Below are positions 12,901 through 25,775 of a stretch of DNA of 64,000 nucleotides, in pieces. The DNA is taken from positions 7,654,426-7,718,425 of the forward strand of contig NC_053412.1 of the NCBI RefSeq assembly GCF_016859285.1, given 5' to 3'. The position numbers and the translations under genes were made by a program. Each line of letters starts with the position of its first letter. Position 1 is the first letter of the stretch. The notes below the pieces were generated by a model that saw only the letters and a list, made by a program, of their open reading frames with translations, ran no database searches and had not been told where the DNA came from. Source of the DNA: Xiphias gladius. Its lineage: Eukaryota; Chordata; Actinopteri; Istiophoriformes; Xiphiidae.

Positions 12901-15834
12901 TCATTAGCTGCAGCTGTGGGTAAAGAAGCAATGATTGTGAGAAGTACTGTAGATATGCACGACTCCAACAGACTGGAGTGTGTGAATACATAGTATACTG
13001 TGCATTCTGGCTGGATGCAAAACCTACAGTCTACAGCTACTTTCACAAACATACACACAGTCCTTCTTTCACACCATTAACACTTTTAAGCTTACGGTTT
13101 CATGTGCATGCATCACACACAAACCAAAGGCTGACCACTAAAGCTAAAATGTTACTTCTGATATTCAGCCAATTCATTGTAAAAATTCTGCTGCAGTTAT
13201 TATTGGTCTCTCGCATCATCATTAATAAGCAAACTAAATGAATAGAAATGGTTCAAAAGAATAAAAAAAAATTTCAACATATGATTACACTCATATACGC
13301 ATGCATGCACACATGCAAGCTAGCACACATGCACTTACAGTGGCCCGATCCACTTCATCCTCTTGTGAGGTGAAGTCAAGCTGCCGTCTGGCTGGCTTAC
13401 CATTGGCCCGTCGCAGTGTAACATGCTGGGAAAATCAGGAGGTGCAGACGAGGTGTGTGTGGATAGACGCCACAGATGTAGAAAAGGATGCAAACACAGA
13501 TAATATAAACACATGCAGGGGGACAGGAGACATGCTATAGATATTATGTTAAGGTGTAAACCTTTTCTTCTGAACTTAAATACATTCTCACTGCCATGGG
13601 GTTACATTCCTCTCCACCTTTTCTAGCTTTTAACCCTCTCCTACAAGTCACATAAACATACATATCTGTTTATGTACAGTGAATATATTTAAGTCCTCAC
13701 CACTGAAACAGGTTAAACTCCTCTCAAACATACTTCAAGGGAGTAACTTTGCTTTTGTTAGAGAGCCAAGATGCTCGGTGAGTGAAAACAGAGAAATTCA
13801 GAAATGGTAGATGTTAACATTGTAATCCAAGTCACATTCGGGAGATGAATAGGCGATTACAATGTATCCATTAAAACACCATCCAATCCACAATACGAGG
13901 GCTGTATTGTGGATTGACTCTCAGTGCACTTCAAGCATGCAGTTTCTTGCAAACATCATGCCGTGTGTTTAAACATGCAGGATAATTGCCGGACTGAGGT
14001 CAATTCAGCAAATGCAGAATTTTGATTTTCTAGTCAGTGTCCTTTATGTCTTCAGTGACTGAGCAGAAACTGAATTGACCCCAAACCTTATTACCACAGA
14101 TTCCACTTACCAGACTTACTCATGGAAAAGTACATGTCTTTCACACTGTGGCACCCACGCACACTTTCGTACTAGATGATTACACATGTTTACCTCTTGT
14201 GTGTTTTTCAGTGTTTGTGCGTGCTTCAGCGTAGGTCATACCTCAGTGTTGGTCTGGTTTTGTCCTTGTGTGCTTGGGCTGCTCTGGCCCTCCACATCTC
14301 CTCCCGTCATCACTTTATCAATGTCCAGGGAGTCCATGCTGGACGCCGAGGCACACGCTGAATTTACACTGGACCGCTGGGAAGGAGCTTCCTGCTCGCT
14401 CACCGCGCCCACTGAGCCTGTCCTGCGGTGCTGCCCGCTTCCAGACGACCCCGACGAGGGCCGCCGGAGTGTGGTAGAGGAGAATGAAGAAGAGGACGAG
14501 GAGGAGGAGGAGGAGGTCTGACGAGCCGCTTCATCCATGCTGAGAGAGGCCTTCTCCAGCTGAGAGGTGATGTCATCCAGGGAGATGTTGGAGGCAGCAG
14601 GGCGGGCGTTGATGCTGCCGCCTCGTACTGTGTTGGCCGGCGATGCCCGGGTACTGCTACTGGTGCTTCCTGTTGGGGCGTTCAAAGTTTCAACACGGCA
14701 CAGATGGAGGAGGAAATCATCTCCACACGCAGTCCATTTTAAATAGTATGTAATCCATATATAATGCTTTTGCAGAAGGAGTTCATTTCTGAATATTGTC
14801 CTCCATTCATTACACATTTCAGTTGGACTTCAGCTGCTACATGTATCATTTTTAAACATCCATTTAACTATATAATAGGAATAATCGCATAAATTAGTTT
14901 AGGTTGTTGGGAAACATTTTTATGATTTTATGATTATTTATGATTTATGATGATGGTTCCATTGCCACCGTGGAAAAAAAGCTGTTAAACTGCTGTCTAG
15001 CTTGGATTGTACCTATTTGTACATGGCTTTGGACAAAAGATTGCCAACTGAATAAATGTAATGTAATGCAAATGTAAACAGGATGATGCTAATTCTCCCC
15101 CTTTCCTCCTCTATATTATTACTCTGCACGTGACTGTTATTTCCCCCACTAGCCTTTGACTGCCTCCACCAGAAACTCCATCTGCACCAGGAGAACAGTG
15201 ACACCTTTCTGTTTTATTTAATAAACCCTTCCTACCCCATAAACCAATCCAAGCATTATCCAAACCCAACAACGTGGAATTCTAGGTAAAATGCAAAGCA
15301 AAGTATGACAGACAGCCTTATTTACAATGATTATGTATTATTGTTTAGGGATTGAAAGCACCATTGTAAATGCACATTATTCAGTGAGACTACCTCCGCT
15401 GCTTCCCCCTCCACTGGTGCCTGTGTGCTTGGTACTAGCACTACGCCCCCCAGTGGCCCTCTGCTGGCCTTTGCTCTGGCCACGAGACGTTGAGTTTGGT
15501 CTGGAAATGGTGTTGAGCTCCTGTTCGATTGAGCACAAGTCGGCCATCAGGGCATCCAGGTCCACTGTGTCTCCCTGGTTCAACGCCTCTGCAGGGAGCA
15601 AAGATAAAGGATACAGGGGGATCAAAGAGCAGGGTAGGGTGGTAGGGGGAGGGGTGTCATTAATACATTTTCCTGACCGTTTTCTAATCAGTGCTATTAT
15701 ACTCATACTGAGGTCTCACCGTTTATGTTATACATTGAGAAGCGGTAGGAGAAGTTGGCCATGTTTGTCTCCTGTCTGAGAGGAGGCTTCTGCATTGCTT
15801 TCTGCGGCCTGCCATCATCCAGACTCTGCAGAGT

Positions 15835-15884
<50 letters not shown>

Positions 15885-16300
15885 GAAATACTTGAGGTAC
15901 ACATATGTAAAAACCACACACATTCTGACATTACAGTCAAATCATAGGTTCTTAGCAACCATAGCTGCCTGCTTGAGTCCTTAGTCTCACATACACACAC
16001 ACACACAATAGAAAGTGGTGGTGGGAGGGGAGTTGCTAGGATACAGTATAGGGAGACAGGATTAGCAGTGTTAAGGTTGCTATGGATACAGCCCCTTCCT
16101 TTCTCTGTGGTCTTCTACCTGTGTGAGTGTGTATCCGTATAACACCATTACTGTGTGTGTACATGCACATGTGTGTTAACCTGTGTGAGCTTATCCAACT
16201 CTCCCAGCCAGGCTCCAAACATCTTGTCCAGGTCCTGGTCCTCCTTATCACTGTCCTCCTCCGCTCCATGGTCCAACTCATCATCTGATACCTGCTCCAT
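1176..16300 (-). CDS. raph1: raph1 (lamellipodin), full coding region, 16 exons
   Basis: This MRL-family adaptor links Ras-type GTPases and phosphoinositides to Ena/VASP and actin at the leading edge. Coding exons, in transcript order: 16300-16181, 15825-15720, 15588-15394, 14669-14242, 13425-13339, 12718-12644, 9477-9400, 7632-7473, 7085-6964, 6589-6524, 6408-6265, 5421-5311, 4567-4469, 4332-4212, 4006-3870, 3770-1176. All junctions are AG/GT and the phases sum to 4644 nt (1547 aa plus stop). The N-terminus begins [20 protein letters not shown], close to mammalian RAPH1. The ATG is the first base triplet of its exon, so the 5' UTR must lie in one or more distant exons. The protein is longer than the roughly 1250 aa of human RAPH1, mainly through Q/P-rich expansion. 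Identity is very secure; I cannot tell raph1a from raph1b. Confidence 0.95.
4212..6589 (-). other. raph1: raph1 pleckstrin-homology (PH) domain exons
   Basis: Exons 6589-6524, 6408-6265, 5421-5311, 4567-4469 and 4332-4212 encode about residues 458-637. The PH core begins at [20 protein letters not shown], giving strand 1 and the basic loop expected to contact phosphoinositide. It continues through [19 protein letters not shown] and closes with the C-terminal helix in [20 protein letters not shown], which holds the invariant PH tryptophan. Divergence from the mammalian sequence as I recall it is slight, in contrast to the variable C-terminal tail. Confidence 0.93.
6906..6942. repeat. (GT)n microsatellite just past a raph1 donor
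   Basis: The tract begins 22 bases beyond the end of raph1 exon 7085-6964. On the raph1 transcript it reads (AC)n. Confidence 0.95.
6964..9477 (-). other. raph1: raph1 coiled segment and Ras-association (RA) domain exons
   Basis: Exon 9477-9400 encodes a charged helix beginning [20 protein letters not shown], the hallmark segment before the RA domain in RAPH1 and RIAM. Exons 7632-7473 and 7085-6964 encode the RA domain (about residues 364-457). It starts [20 protein letters not shown], and its end carries the [17 protein letters not shown] stretch typical of the family. The helix and RA fold act with the following PH domain as one unit that binds active Ras/Rap at the membrane. The frame is intact across all three exons. 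Confidence 0.93.
12644..13425 (-). other. raph1: raph1 two small in-frame exons between N-terminal region and RA helix
   Basis: Exon 13425-13339 (29 codons) and exon 12718-12644 (25 codons, [20 protein letters not shown] then HLLTK) both have multiples of three and phase-0 borders. Both have good splice sites. Either could therefore be skipped without breaking the frame. They sit between the [10 protein letters not shown] segment and the EEQAAK helix. In the common human isoform as I remember it these parts are close together, so these exons may be alternatively spliced or fish-retained. The comparison is from memory and uncertain. Confidence 0.75.
13884..13916. repeat. perfect 13-bp inverted repeat in a raph1 intron
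   Basis: The arms CAATCCACAATAC (13884-13896) and GTATTGTGGATTG (13904-13916) are exact reverse complements around GAGGGCT. Homology beyond the stem is absent. Confidence 0.8.
15005..15078 (+). mobile_element. 3' tail of a fish SINE/LINE-type retroelement
   Basis: The sequence around GGCTTTGGACAAAAGATTGCC followed by AACTGAATAAATGTAATGTAATG matches the very common fish element end (TTTGGATAAAAGCGTCTGCC then AAATGAATAAATGTAA). It is degraded, lies in a raph1 intron and has no coding part. Confidence 0.65.
15838..15881. repeat. (CA)n microsatellite abutting a raph1 acceptor
   Basis: The tract ends 12 bases from the exon that starts at 15825. On the raph1 transcript it is (UG)n directly before the 3' splice site. 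Confidence 0.95.
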
Positions 16301-16304
16301 CTAC

Positions 16305-16365
16305 ACAAACACACACACACACACACACACACACGCGCGCGCGCACACACACACACGCACACACA
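16305..16365. repeat. (CA)n/(CG)n microsatellite abutting the raph1 start-codon exon
   Basis: Alternating CA with a short GCGCGC core begins 5 bases before the exon carrying the ATG. The transcript has mixed (UG)n and (CG)n in place of a pyrimidine tract. Confidence 0.95.
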
Positions 16366-18145
16366 AATGCAGACGCAAAGAAACAGAGGAAAGCAAGTTG
16401 TCAGATGATTCCACACACATACACAAATTAACACACTAGCAGATCACACCCACATAGCAGGAGTGATCTAAAGGAGGGGGGGGGGCGACAAAACCTTCAG
16501 CTCATGCCAACCTCACTGCCTGTTACCATGACAACTGCTCATGGACCCCTAGCGGGCACCCTTTGCAGTCTGATCGCTGGAATGCCCTGTAGTGTCTAGT
16601 GTGCTGTTCACCACTGACAGACGCAGCATCTCTTCTTCCAGCTGAGGATCCAAAAGAGAGAGGGATGTCTGGGATCTATAAACCTTCAGTGATTTACTAT
16701 ACCATGAGGAGGCATCAATCAAACCACTCTGAACAACACTAGCGGGTGGTATTCGTGGCTACATGGGCAAGTGTGAGTGAAAGAGGGGCATAGCAAGCCG
16801 GTTGTTAGAGCCCAGCTATGTGCTGTCAAAGGTGATGACAGAGCTCCCTCTTCTGGACACAAAGAAAAGTGGTGTAACTGCAACATGCAGCAGTGTGCCT
16901 GGTTGACTCAATTCCAGCAGCTCATATCTGGTAATGCAACAGTACAAGTGACAGTCCCCAAAAGGCATCTTGATACTGACATTTTACAGAGGTAGAAGAA
17001 TTTCCTCCCTATGGATATTTCCCCTATGGTTGGGAATGCTAAATATCAGAGGTTCCGAGGATCTTTGGTAAACATTCGCCTGCTCTCATTTTATAAAACC
17101 TCATCTTAGCACTAACATATAACACGTTCAATTGCACGATAACATATTGTAGATATAATTCTGTGGCCAGCCTTCCAGTGTGTTCGGTTAAAATGAATTT
17201 GCCTGAACACAAGTGACCAAAGCAAACTTCCAAACCCTTCTCAGCTTATACAAGGACACTTTACATTAGACAAAACAGTGAATGAAAACATGAAACTCAA
17301 GGGTATATGATTTAACAGATTAGATGTATATGGGCTGTGCCAAGAACAGTGCAAAAATGGCCCCTTTCCACAACATGTAACAATATGGTGACGTCCCCAC
17401 CTGTTTCGTCTTATCATTTCTAGTTTAGCCGGGCAGTCATGCTGTTTAAACAAACTGATATTACCGAACCAGGAGAATGAACACCCGACACATGCCGGTG
17501 TGCTTGAGGGAAGAAGGCTGTCTAGTCTGGTGACGTGTGTATCAAATAGAGAGAAAGCCTGGTTAAGCACAGGAGGAGTCAAACCCAGTCAGCTGCCGGG
17601 AGGAAGTGCAGAGGGTGCACACACACCCTTACGGCCTAACGTACGTAGAGCAAAAATTATTACAGCGTAGCAACTTTAACAATGGATAGCCAATAAACTA
17701 CATTAGATAGTTCAGCCTGACAATGTACTCTTCCCCCTTAAGAGAGCCCCTGTCTTGGTAGAGTCCCGTGCCCCCCAATGCAGTCCAGTCAGATGGAATT
17801 TTCCCGGGCAATTCCATTGATGTTTTCAGGGGGTGTCACTCCCTCCTGTTATTCACACCGTGTGGTGTCAGTCACTGGTGGGGACTGTACCGAACCAGGA
17901 TTAACCCCTCTGACGACCCCTGTTCCTTTGATCTAGCAAAATGTGTATATGTGGCTCATTGTGTATGTGCCTTTATGGTTATACTGAATACTTGAGAAGC
18001 AATCTGAAAGCCGTGGTCTGTTGTTAGAAGGTGATAAAAGCAGGTAGTAAAACAGGCAATAGGTGAAGGGCAATAAAACAGGTGAGGCGTTTGGCAAAGC
18101 AAACAGGGATATGACAGCAACACCATTGAAAATCGGTCAGCTGAA

Positions 18146-18146
<1 letters not shown>

Positions 18147-18191
<45 letters not shown>

Positions 18192-18216
18192 CACACGCAC
18201 ACACACACGCACACAC
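18147..18216. repeat. (CA)n microsatellite
   Basis: A 70-bp AC-rich tract with regular G interruptions near its right end lies in the long raph1 intron. Confidence 0.95.
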
Positions 18217-19210
18217 AGAGCAGCTGAGGGGCCGCTTGTTTCAGATCAGAAGCGGTCACATTCCAGACAGCACACGTGCTCTGCTCCTTAAAGTCACTGT
18301 ATGTTCTGCATGTACAATATACTCCCCCAGCCTCCAACCCCGGCCTTTGTGTCTCTACAGATGGTTTTACAAGCCAAAGCTGCCACTGCTGTGTGTGTGT
18401 GTGTGTGTGTTTGTGTGCGTGCGCATTACAGTGTTGATGATGGATAGTTTCCTGCTTTGGCATGCATATGAAACACATGAGGGGCACAGACTTGTCATCT
18501 TGTCGAGAAAGATCGGGTCTAAGTATGTAAACAAAAACAATTTAACCAAGTGTGTGCGCGCGTGCACGAGATAAATTATATCCATGCACTCATGAACGTG
18601 TGTGGGAGTTGGAACAGGAAATGACCAGGATGTGCAGAATTCCTGATTTCCCTCACGGCCTGTTTCTTGGCAGGAAACGCCAGCTGTCCTTCGGTTTATC
18701 TGTGCCACTTATTAAGGAAGGGAGGGACTTGTGGGTGGAAGGAGGGGCTCAGGGTGCTGAGACTGGGATCCGGACCCCTCCACCCTTACACCCACCCGCT
18801 GCATCCTTGAGGATGACCCAGTGCTTTAGTATAAAAATGACAAAAGTATACAACAGTTGCCCTCATTTAAATTAAATAGTGCCATACTACCACCATAGAA
18901 CTTAAACAACCATTTGTGTACTTGGCTGCCCTCAATTGTGGCTCCATACAGGGCCCTTTGGTACAAGACGCATCTATGTGGGGGTTCCCCAGTTTGAAAA
19001 GGGTTGAGTATCCTTGCTGTAAGGAATGGCATCATGGCTGGCCTGAGCCAGACAGGAAGAGGAAATGGCCAAAATCAAATGAGCTTGCATTGTGTCTGCC
19101 AATACTCTGAGGTGCTTCCACCTGTAAATACGCAAACAAGAAATGAGTCACACTGCAGGAGACTTAACAGCTGTGTTTAAAAAGCAATCAGCCCGTGGTC
19201 CTTCACATAG

Positions 19211-19316
<106 letters not shown>

Positions 19317-21207
19317 GCTGTATGTACATATTTAATTTAACTGCAAAAAGATTAAAAATCTGAATAGAGTAAAAATAGAAAAACAATGATGCACACGCAA
19401 AAACAAACAACACTTTGAAAATAGCTCTGCTGCTGTCATTTTAATGGAATCATAGCTTCAATGGCAGATGCTGCGGCAGGTTTAAGTGAATTACCACCTG
19501 ATGCCCTGCTTTTAAGCTTATGGAGCATGACCTTGGAAAGACACAGGGATGGGAGGAAGCTCTCTTTGAGTATATGTATGGGTGTGTGTGTGTATGTATG
19601 TGTGTGAGAGTGCACTATACAGGGATCACTGCAAACCAAACACCAGCCTTGGCCTTTTCCCCTCCTGATCCTGCACGGTCCCCGTCTCTTGTCTGAGCAT
19701 GACCAGCACTCATCTGTCTCCTGTGACTTCTGGGTGGCTAAGGGGTCTAGAGGTGAAAGGCTACAGGTCAAAAGTCTTCCCAGTGGAGACTCCCTCCACA
19801 GCCTTTTTTTTTTTCCCGCAGTACCACGTAAACACTTGTAGTTCCCGCTGATGCTGCAGTGCCTGCAAACAGGGGGATGAGGAGCGAAGGGAAGATGAAA
19901 AGCATGTTCTGGGAAAAAGAATCTCTCTAAATCTTAGAGAAAGCACAACAAACATCCAGTGCTGAGGAGGATGAAGAGGTGGAGGAGGAGGAGGAGGACG
20001 ACATGTCTATCTTTAGACTAAGTCGTTCATATCAGAGAGTGTCAAGAGGATTGGAAAAGGGAGCGGTATGAAGACTAGATGTTAAGTTGCTGTGCAAAGA
20101 GAACAGTGTTTGGAATAGTTTACCATAGTTTCTACTCCTTGCAACATACTGACAACTGTCATCCTAATGACTACTGATAAAAATTACACTATAGGTTTCA
20201 AACTGGGACATTTCTGTCTGCTACAGATGTCTCAGACCTAAATCAGGTAAAGTGATTACAGTACACACTGCTGTTCAGTCATAGAAAGTAGGTTAATGAA
20301 TGAGAAAGAGTAACTTCCTTCAGGGTTCAAAAGTGAACTCACTGACTTCTCGTCATATTTTAGGTCATATGACTTGGAATGACTGGTGCTGCCTGAGGCC
20401 TATTTTCACACCACTTGTGGCAAACAAATGTAGTCATTCCAAACTGCAAACTAGCCTTTAGATTAAACTAAAAATTAAATCATACAATGTTAATTCCCTT
20501 AGGGAAACATGTCCTTTGCATTTGATCTCTCCTAAATGTTTAGGACCAACTCCAGTTCTGAGGCCAGTGTCCGGGTCAAGGGTAATGGCCAGCATGTTCC
20601 TGACATGCATGTCTTTGGTGTGGGGAAAAAAAAAAAAAAAAATGGAGCATCCAGAGGAAATCCATGAGAACACAGGGAGATTATACAGACTCCACAAAAG
20701 AAAACAGTCCCAGCTGGGGGACTTTCAACCTCCCTTCCTTCTTGGGACAGAAATGAGAAAAAGGACGAGGGGAAGAGATAAAAAGCTGCCAGAGAGAAAG
20801 AAAGTCACACAAGTAATTGGGTGTGGCAAAGAGAACGGGAGAGTACAACATGACATCATAGGTCAGATTAGGTCTTCATGGCTGGCTCCCTCTTAATTCA
20901 GTTTGCATGGACAGAGTATGGTATTGTTGTTCATTTGGTTCACATTACACTGCATCTGGGATGGACAAACTCAACTTTTACGATTCAGCACACTGGCTAG
21001 AGGAGCATTACTCAAGTTTCTGGTAGTTTTTAAGTCCCGTAACTCACTCACTTTATAGTCGTCATGACAGTGATGGGATAGTGGACTAACCAGGGCCTTA
21101 CATTCCTGTAGATGATGCCCTTTTTCTTCATGTTCAAATCCTGTTTATTGGGCCGAATTTAATTGCTTCTTATGAAAATGAATAAAACAGCTAATTGAAT
21201 CCATACG

Positions 21208-21248
<41 letters not shown>

Positions 21249-21689
21249 GAGCAAAGGAAAACAGCCTTCCACTGACACTTTCAGTGCCACTTGCTCTGTT
21301 CCCAGTTGGTATTCAAATGCTGCATTGCTCGTGACATTTGAGTTACAAATAAATCCTTTCATATTTCAATCACACAGGAAATAGGAGGGCTGGGATGTGG
21401 AATATGACCTTAGCTGTGTAAACACTATTCTGGCCAGATACTCCTGCTGCTGATGACTGAGTGGATGTTTCCATCAAGCACTTCTAAATAGCCTATTTTT
21501 GGATCAAATACTGCACCTTACCATATTGCGTGTGTGTGTGTTAGTTTTATAATGCTGCAATGAGAACTAATGAAAACCGGGCATCAGTCCTTTGGCTCTC
21601 ATCATTTCCTCCTCGGAAAAACAGTGAATTACACACAAAGCTCGAAAGCCACCTTGTTCTCGCAGCCCTCTCCTTCTTCCTTCAAATCA

Positions 21690-21728
<39 letters not shown>

Positions 21729-23454
21729 TCTGACAATTCTGAAAATTTCTGACACATCTCTTCTAAAATATTCTCAACATCATCATACCAAACTAAGCCA
21801 AAGTTTACAAAAAAGACAGGAAATTACTGGGCCTGGGGCAAGAAAACAAGATGGCAATTATAGAAATTCACTGAATGTTAAGAGGCATGAATACAGTGCT
21901 GCACTGCAAATAGAGAGTGAGAATTCTTAAGAGTTTATCAGGACACAAATGCTCACACTGACATGAGTCTCCGGGGGGCAGATGCAGACAAAGCTCAAAC
22001 AGAGGGAACAAGTAAAACATTTAGTGTACCCATGCCTAAGAATAGCTCCATACACAGGCGGGACAGCCTTGCTACAACGTGTGCCCCCATGCGCCAAATA
22101 CTGCTGACTGATCCTGGGGGAAATTGTGTGTGAGAAAAAGCGAGAGGGAACGGTGAATGGGCTCGATTTTGAGAAGAAGTGGGGTTATTATGCATGTTTG
22201 AATGGCCGTTCATTTTTCAATGTACTTCACACTGTGAGTGGGAAACCATGAGGCACGTCCCAGCTATATGACTTCTTTCAACAGTAAATCTGCTGTATGC
22301 CCCTGTACTGCTGCATATAAAGATTCAGTATGTAAATACAAACATATTAACAAATACTTTCATGTCAATTCCCTGGTGAATAACATCCTTGTTAAAAATC
22401 TAGTTGTGGTAAGCCTAGTTGTTCCTGAAACTCCAGCCAATTTGAAAACTATTAATGATTTCAATTCAAATAAACTGAATGTATGTTTTTTTTATATAAT
22501 ATTCTGATATATCTTAATCTTCCAGGTTGGCTTTTTAAACCACCCCTTAAGATAACATAAATTAGCAACTTTGAAATAATGTATGATCTAAGATATATGA
22601 CCAATACTCAACTCAACATCTGCTGCACTTTTAAATACATAAAACACATGCATTTCGACTCTTTTCTCCTTCTGGCTTCCTTTCTTTGTCTCTTTCTCAT
22701 GTCAACCGCTTAACTGGTGCAAACTGTGTTTTTTGCCCGACAGGCTTTGACACTTCTTACACATACATGTGTGTAACTGTCACCTTAGCCCGTATGGCCT
22801 TGAATATTCAAGCTCTAAAACACAGCGAAATGCCAAGTGTCAGGATATCATAATGACATCCTGTGTCATACCGAAGCCGTTATATATATGACTTGTGATC
22901 TTGTTTTGGGTTAGACAGTCAAATGAAGGCGTCCGTCACGTATGAACAAAGCCTTTATTGCTGCTCTCATATGCTTGGTTTCAATGCCTTTGAGACATAA
23001 AACAGATTCAATCTCATTGTAAATGTGTGAGCATGTAATAATGGTTATTTCTAGGCCCACGTTTTCAGCACAGTCTGTGGTTGTTTGCTCATTTCCGTTC
23101 CCGTCCCCCCTTTCTTCCCTTCCCTTCCCTTGCCTTGCCTTTTTTCCTGGTCAACTCCCTTCATATACAGACGTTACATCAGGAGAGGAGCGAGAGAGAC
23201 CAGAAACCAATGTCACTGTATCACATGGACATATGCAAGTTATAAGAGGAAACTGGCTATGAGCTGTGGCTAGGAGGGCCACTAAAAAGAAGTCTTTGAA
23301 CAAGGGAGCAGCTATTCGGCTAGCATCCAAAGTCCGACTGGGTGTGGTTGGCTCGTCAACCTCAACTGACCTGTAATGGCCATGGACATCTGACGCTAAA
23401 AATGACATAATACTCTGTGTGTGTGCGTCCTCTATGAATGAGACATGTTGGGTG

Positions 23455-23535
23455 GATGCAGCCTTAAAGGTTAAAGAAACAACCTTGTAACAAGATGATC
23501 ACAGGTTCGAATTTGGGACGGGGACATACGACAAA
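23455..23535 (+). mobile_element. tRNA-derived SINE head
   Basis: An internal RNA polymerase III B box (GGTTCGAAT at 23504-23512) follows an A-box-like GGTTAAAGAAAC at 23469, with CCTTGTAAC between them. This is the usual body of tRNA-derived fish SINEs. The GGGACGGGG tail of the head is present. It is degraded and no target-site duplication is certain. Confidence 0.6.
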
Positions 23536-25376
23536 AAATGCTTATGTGCTTTTTCCTAATGCACTTAAACCTCCTATTATGATGTTATTTAATGATGCCG
23601 ATGTTTATTGTACTTTTTCATAATGAGCTCTTTTACTTTTACCCATTTTCCCTCAACCTTTTTAATTAAGAGTTCGTGGCAATATGACAGATGTTCGAAT
23701 GAAAACATAACACTTTGAAATGAGACACTTAGAAAACAAATAGAAATAGACAATAGAAAAAATAGTGAGTCTGGCTCTATAATTCATCAAATTCTGACAT
23801 GTACCATTGATGTTTTAGCTTTTTCTGCTTTATGACTCAAGTGCGGGAGAAAAACACGCCACCAAACAACGAAAACGGTCCACAAATAACTAACAGCTGT
23901 CTTTAATATTGTTGACATTTTTAGGGTGGTTTTGCACTTAAACCACAAGCTCTCTCAGATTCTATGCGTTTGCTCAGAATCTAATGATAGAGTTTGAAAT
24001 CGGCAGCTACAGGATACAAATATGCTGTATAAATGTTTGAATTGAAAGTATGTCCTTTTCTCTAAGAAGGTTGACGTGCACCATTTTGAAGAGGTAAGTA
24101 CATTCTAGTTACAGCAAATATCAAATATCAGTAGATTGGTCACTAACACTGTAATTCAAATAGTTTTTTGTTAAAACGGCGGTGCAAAGCGGCTGTCAGT
24201 CATGTAAAATAATAAAAATCAAAATAAAAGTCATACCCTAACAGAAGTGGGCCTTGTTCACGATGACATCTGTAAAATATTTAATGTAATAAAAATATCA
24301 TATCATGATATCAACAATATTGAAATGTGATGACATGTACATTATGATACGTTCAAGCAAGCATGGCCTCAACATTAAAGGGACACTGCTGCCGGCTCTA
24401 CTGCGTGGGGATTAGTCAGCACTCCAGGACCAGGAACAGCTAAACTATCTTCTGCAGACTACTATGCCACGACCATGGACATGTGTTCTATGTTGCTGCA
24501 ATTAATCACAGAATTTTTTTGGTATTTTTACTATATTCTCATGAATATGGTTATTGAAAAAAATATCCGTATCATGATATTATTTAATATAGTCGACCCC
24601 TTTACACAAAGCAGATAGCTTAAATGTAAATGTGCATTCATGTCAATGCAATTCCGTCCTATAAAATTCAAACGCAAAACAGAACTTGACAAATGTCACA
24701 TAGAAGAGCAGAGAGCTTTAAGGGGAAGACTGATTGGGGAGGAGAGATGAGATGGGTAAGAGGCCAGCGACGAAGCGGCGGGAGTGATGGATGGAATGAT
24801 GGATAGGTACAATAATGGAGCAAGGGAGCTGGCTATTAGGTTGTGAATAAAAGGGGAGGACAACAGCTCTAGTGTCATTAGTCAAGCACGACCGACAGCC
24901 GGCAACCAGAGGAGGAACTTGTACACAAACACACACACATATGGATCCGCAAACACATACAAACTCACTCAGGCAGAGCGTGACACAGTGAGCCACCCTG
25001 GCTTATACAGCCAATTAGGAAGGAGGGGGAGAGAAAGCGATGGGGGACAGAGAGAGGAGAGAGATGAGGAGGATGTCAGAGGCGAACAGATGGAGAGGGA
25101 GACGGGGGGAGGAAAAAAAACAAACCGCGAGACGAAGAGCAGGAGTAACTGAGACGAGGGGAGAGAGGCAGTGTGAAAATGCATGGTCACACTGGTGGGC
25201 GGTAGGTGAGCGGCCTCAACAGCTCACCAATGTCACAGCGAGCCAAACTTCAGCCGCCCTGCATCAATTCCAGCAGGCACTTCCTTGGCAACACACACGC
25301 ACATCTCCACCTTGACGTGCTCCGCGGATAGACATGGAGCTATCACAAGGCTTCAGTGTGAGCTTGGCCTAGATCC

Positions 25377-25493
25377 TCAGTAATAACTGACATATTGATG
25401 TGATACTTCCACATCCCAGGCCCGCAGGGTGTCCATCTGCTTGTTCATATAGCCACAGAGCATCCTGCTGATGTTTGCCTTGATTTCCATCAT
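25377..25493 (-). other. short coding-like islet, unrecognised
   Basis: A 38-codon frame (MMEIKANISRMLCGYMNKQM, then DTLRAWDVEV) ends in TGA. It follows a pyrimidine-rich run and an AG just before the first ATG, resembling an exon start. I do not recognise the family. It could be an alternative raph1 exon, an exon relic or chance. Confidence 0.25.
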
Positions 25494-25772
25494 CTCCGTA
25501 AAAAGGGAAAAAAATAGAAGAGGTGGTTCATGGGCTAAAAATCAAGCAGCACACATGTGGGTAAGACTCTGGCCTGCCACACACTCTCGCCCATTCTCCG
25601 TTGCACACCAACAGACAGAGGATGTGTGAGCTTCACTGCAGGGAAACAGTCCAAATGTGAAATCAATAGTCTTGTCCCTGCCCTCAGGAGATCGGGTTAC
25701 ATCCACACACACAGACATATATATATATTATATATACACACACCCACACAGGGGCTCAGGTGGTTTGCTGCA

Positions 25773-25775
<3 letters not shown>

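Noticed and set aside
15703..16006. Minus frames with Val-Cys repeats
   Set aside because: They are translations of the (GT)n tract beside raph1 exons.
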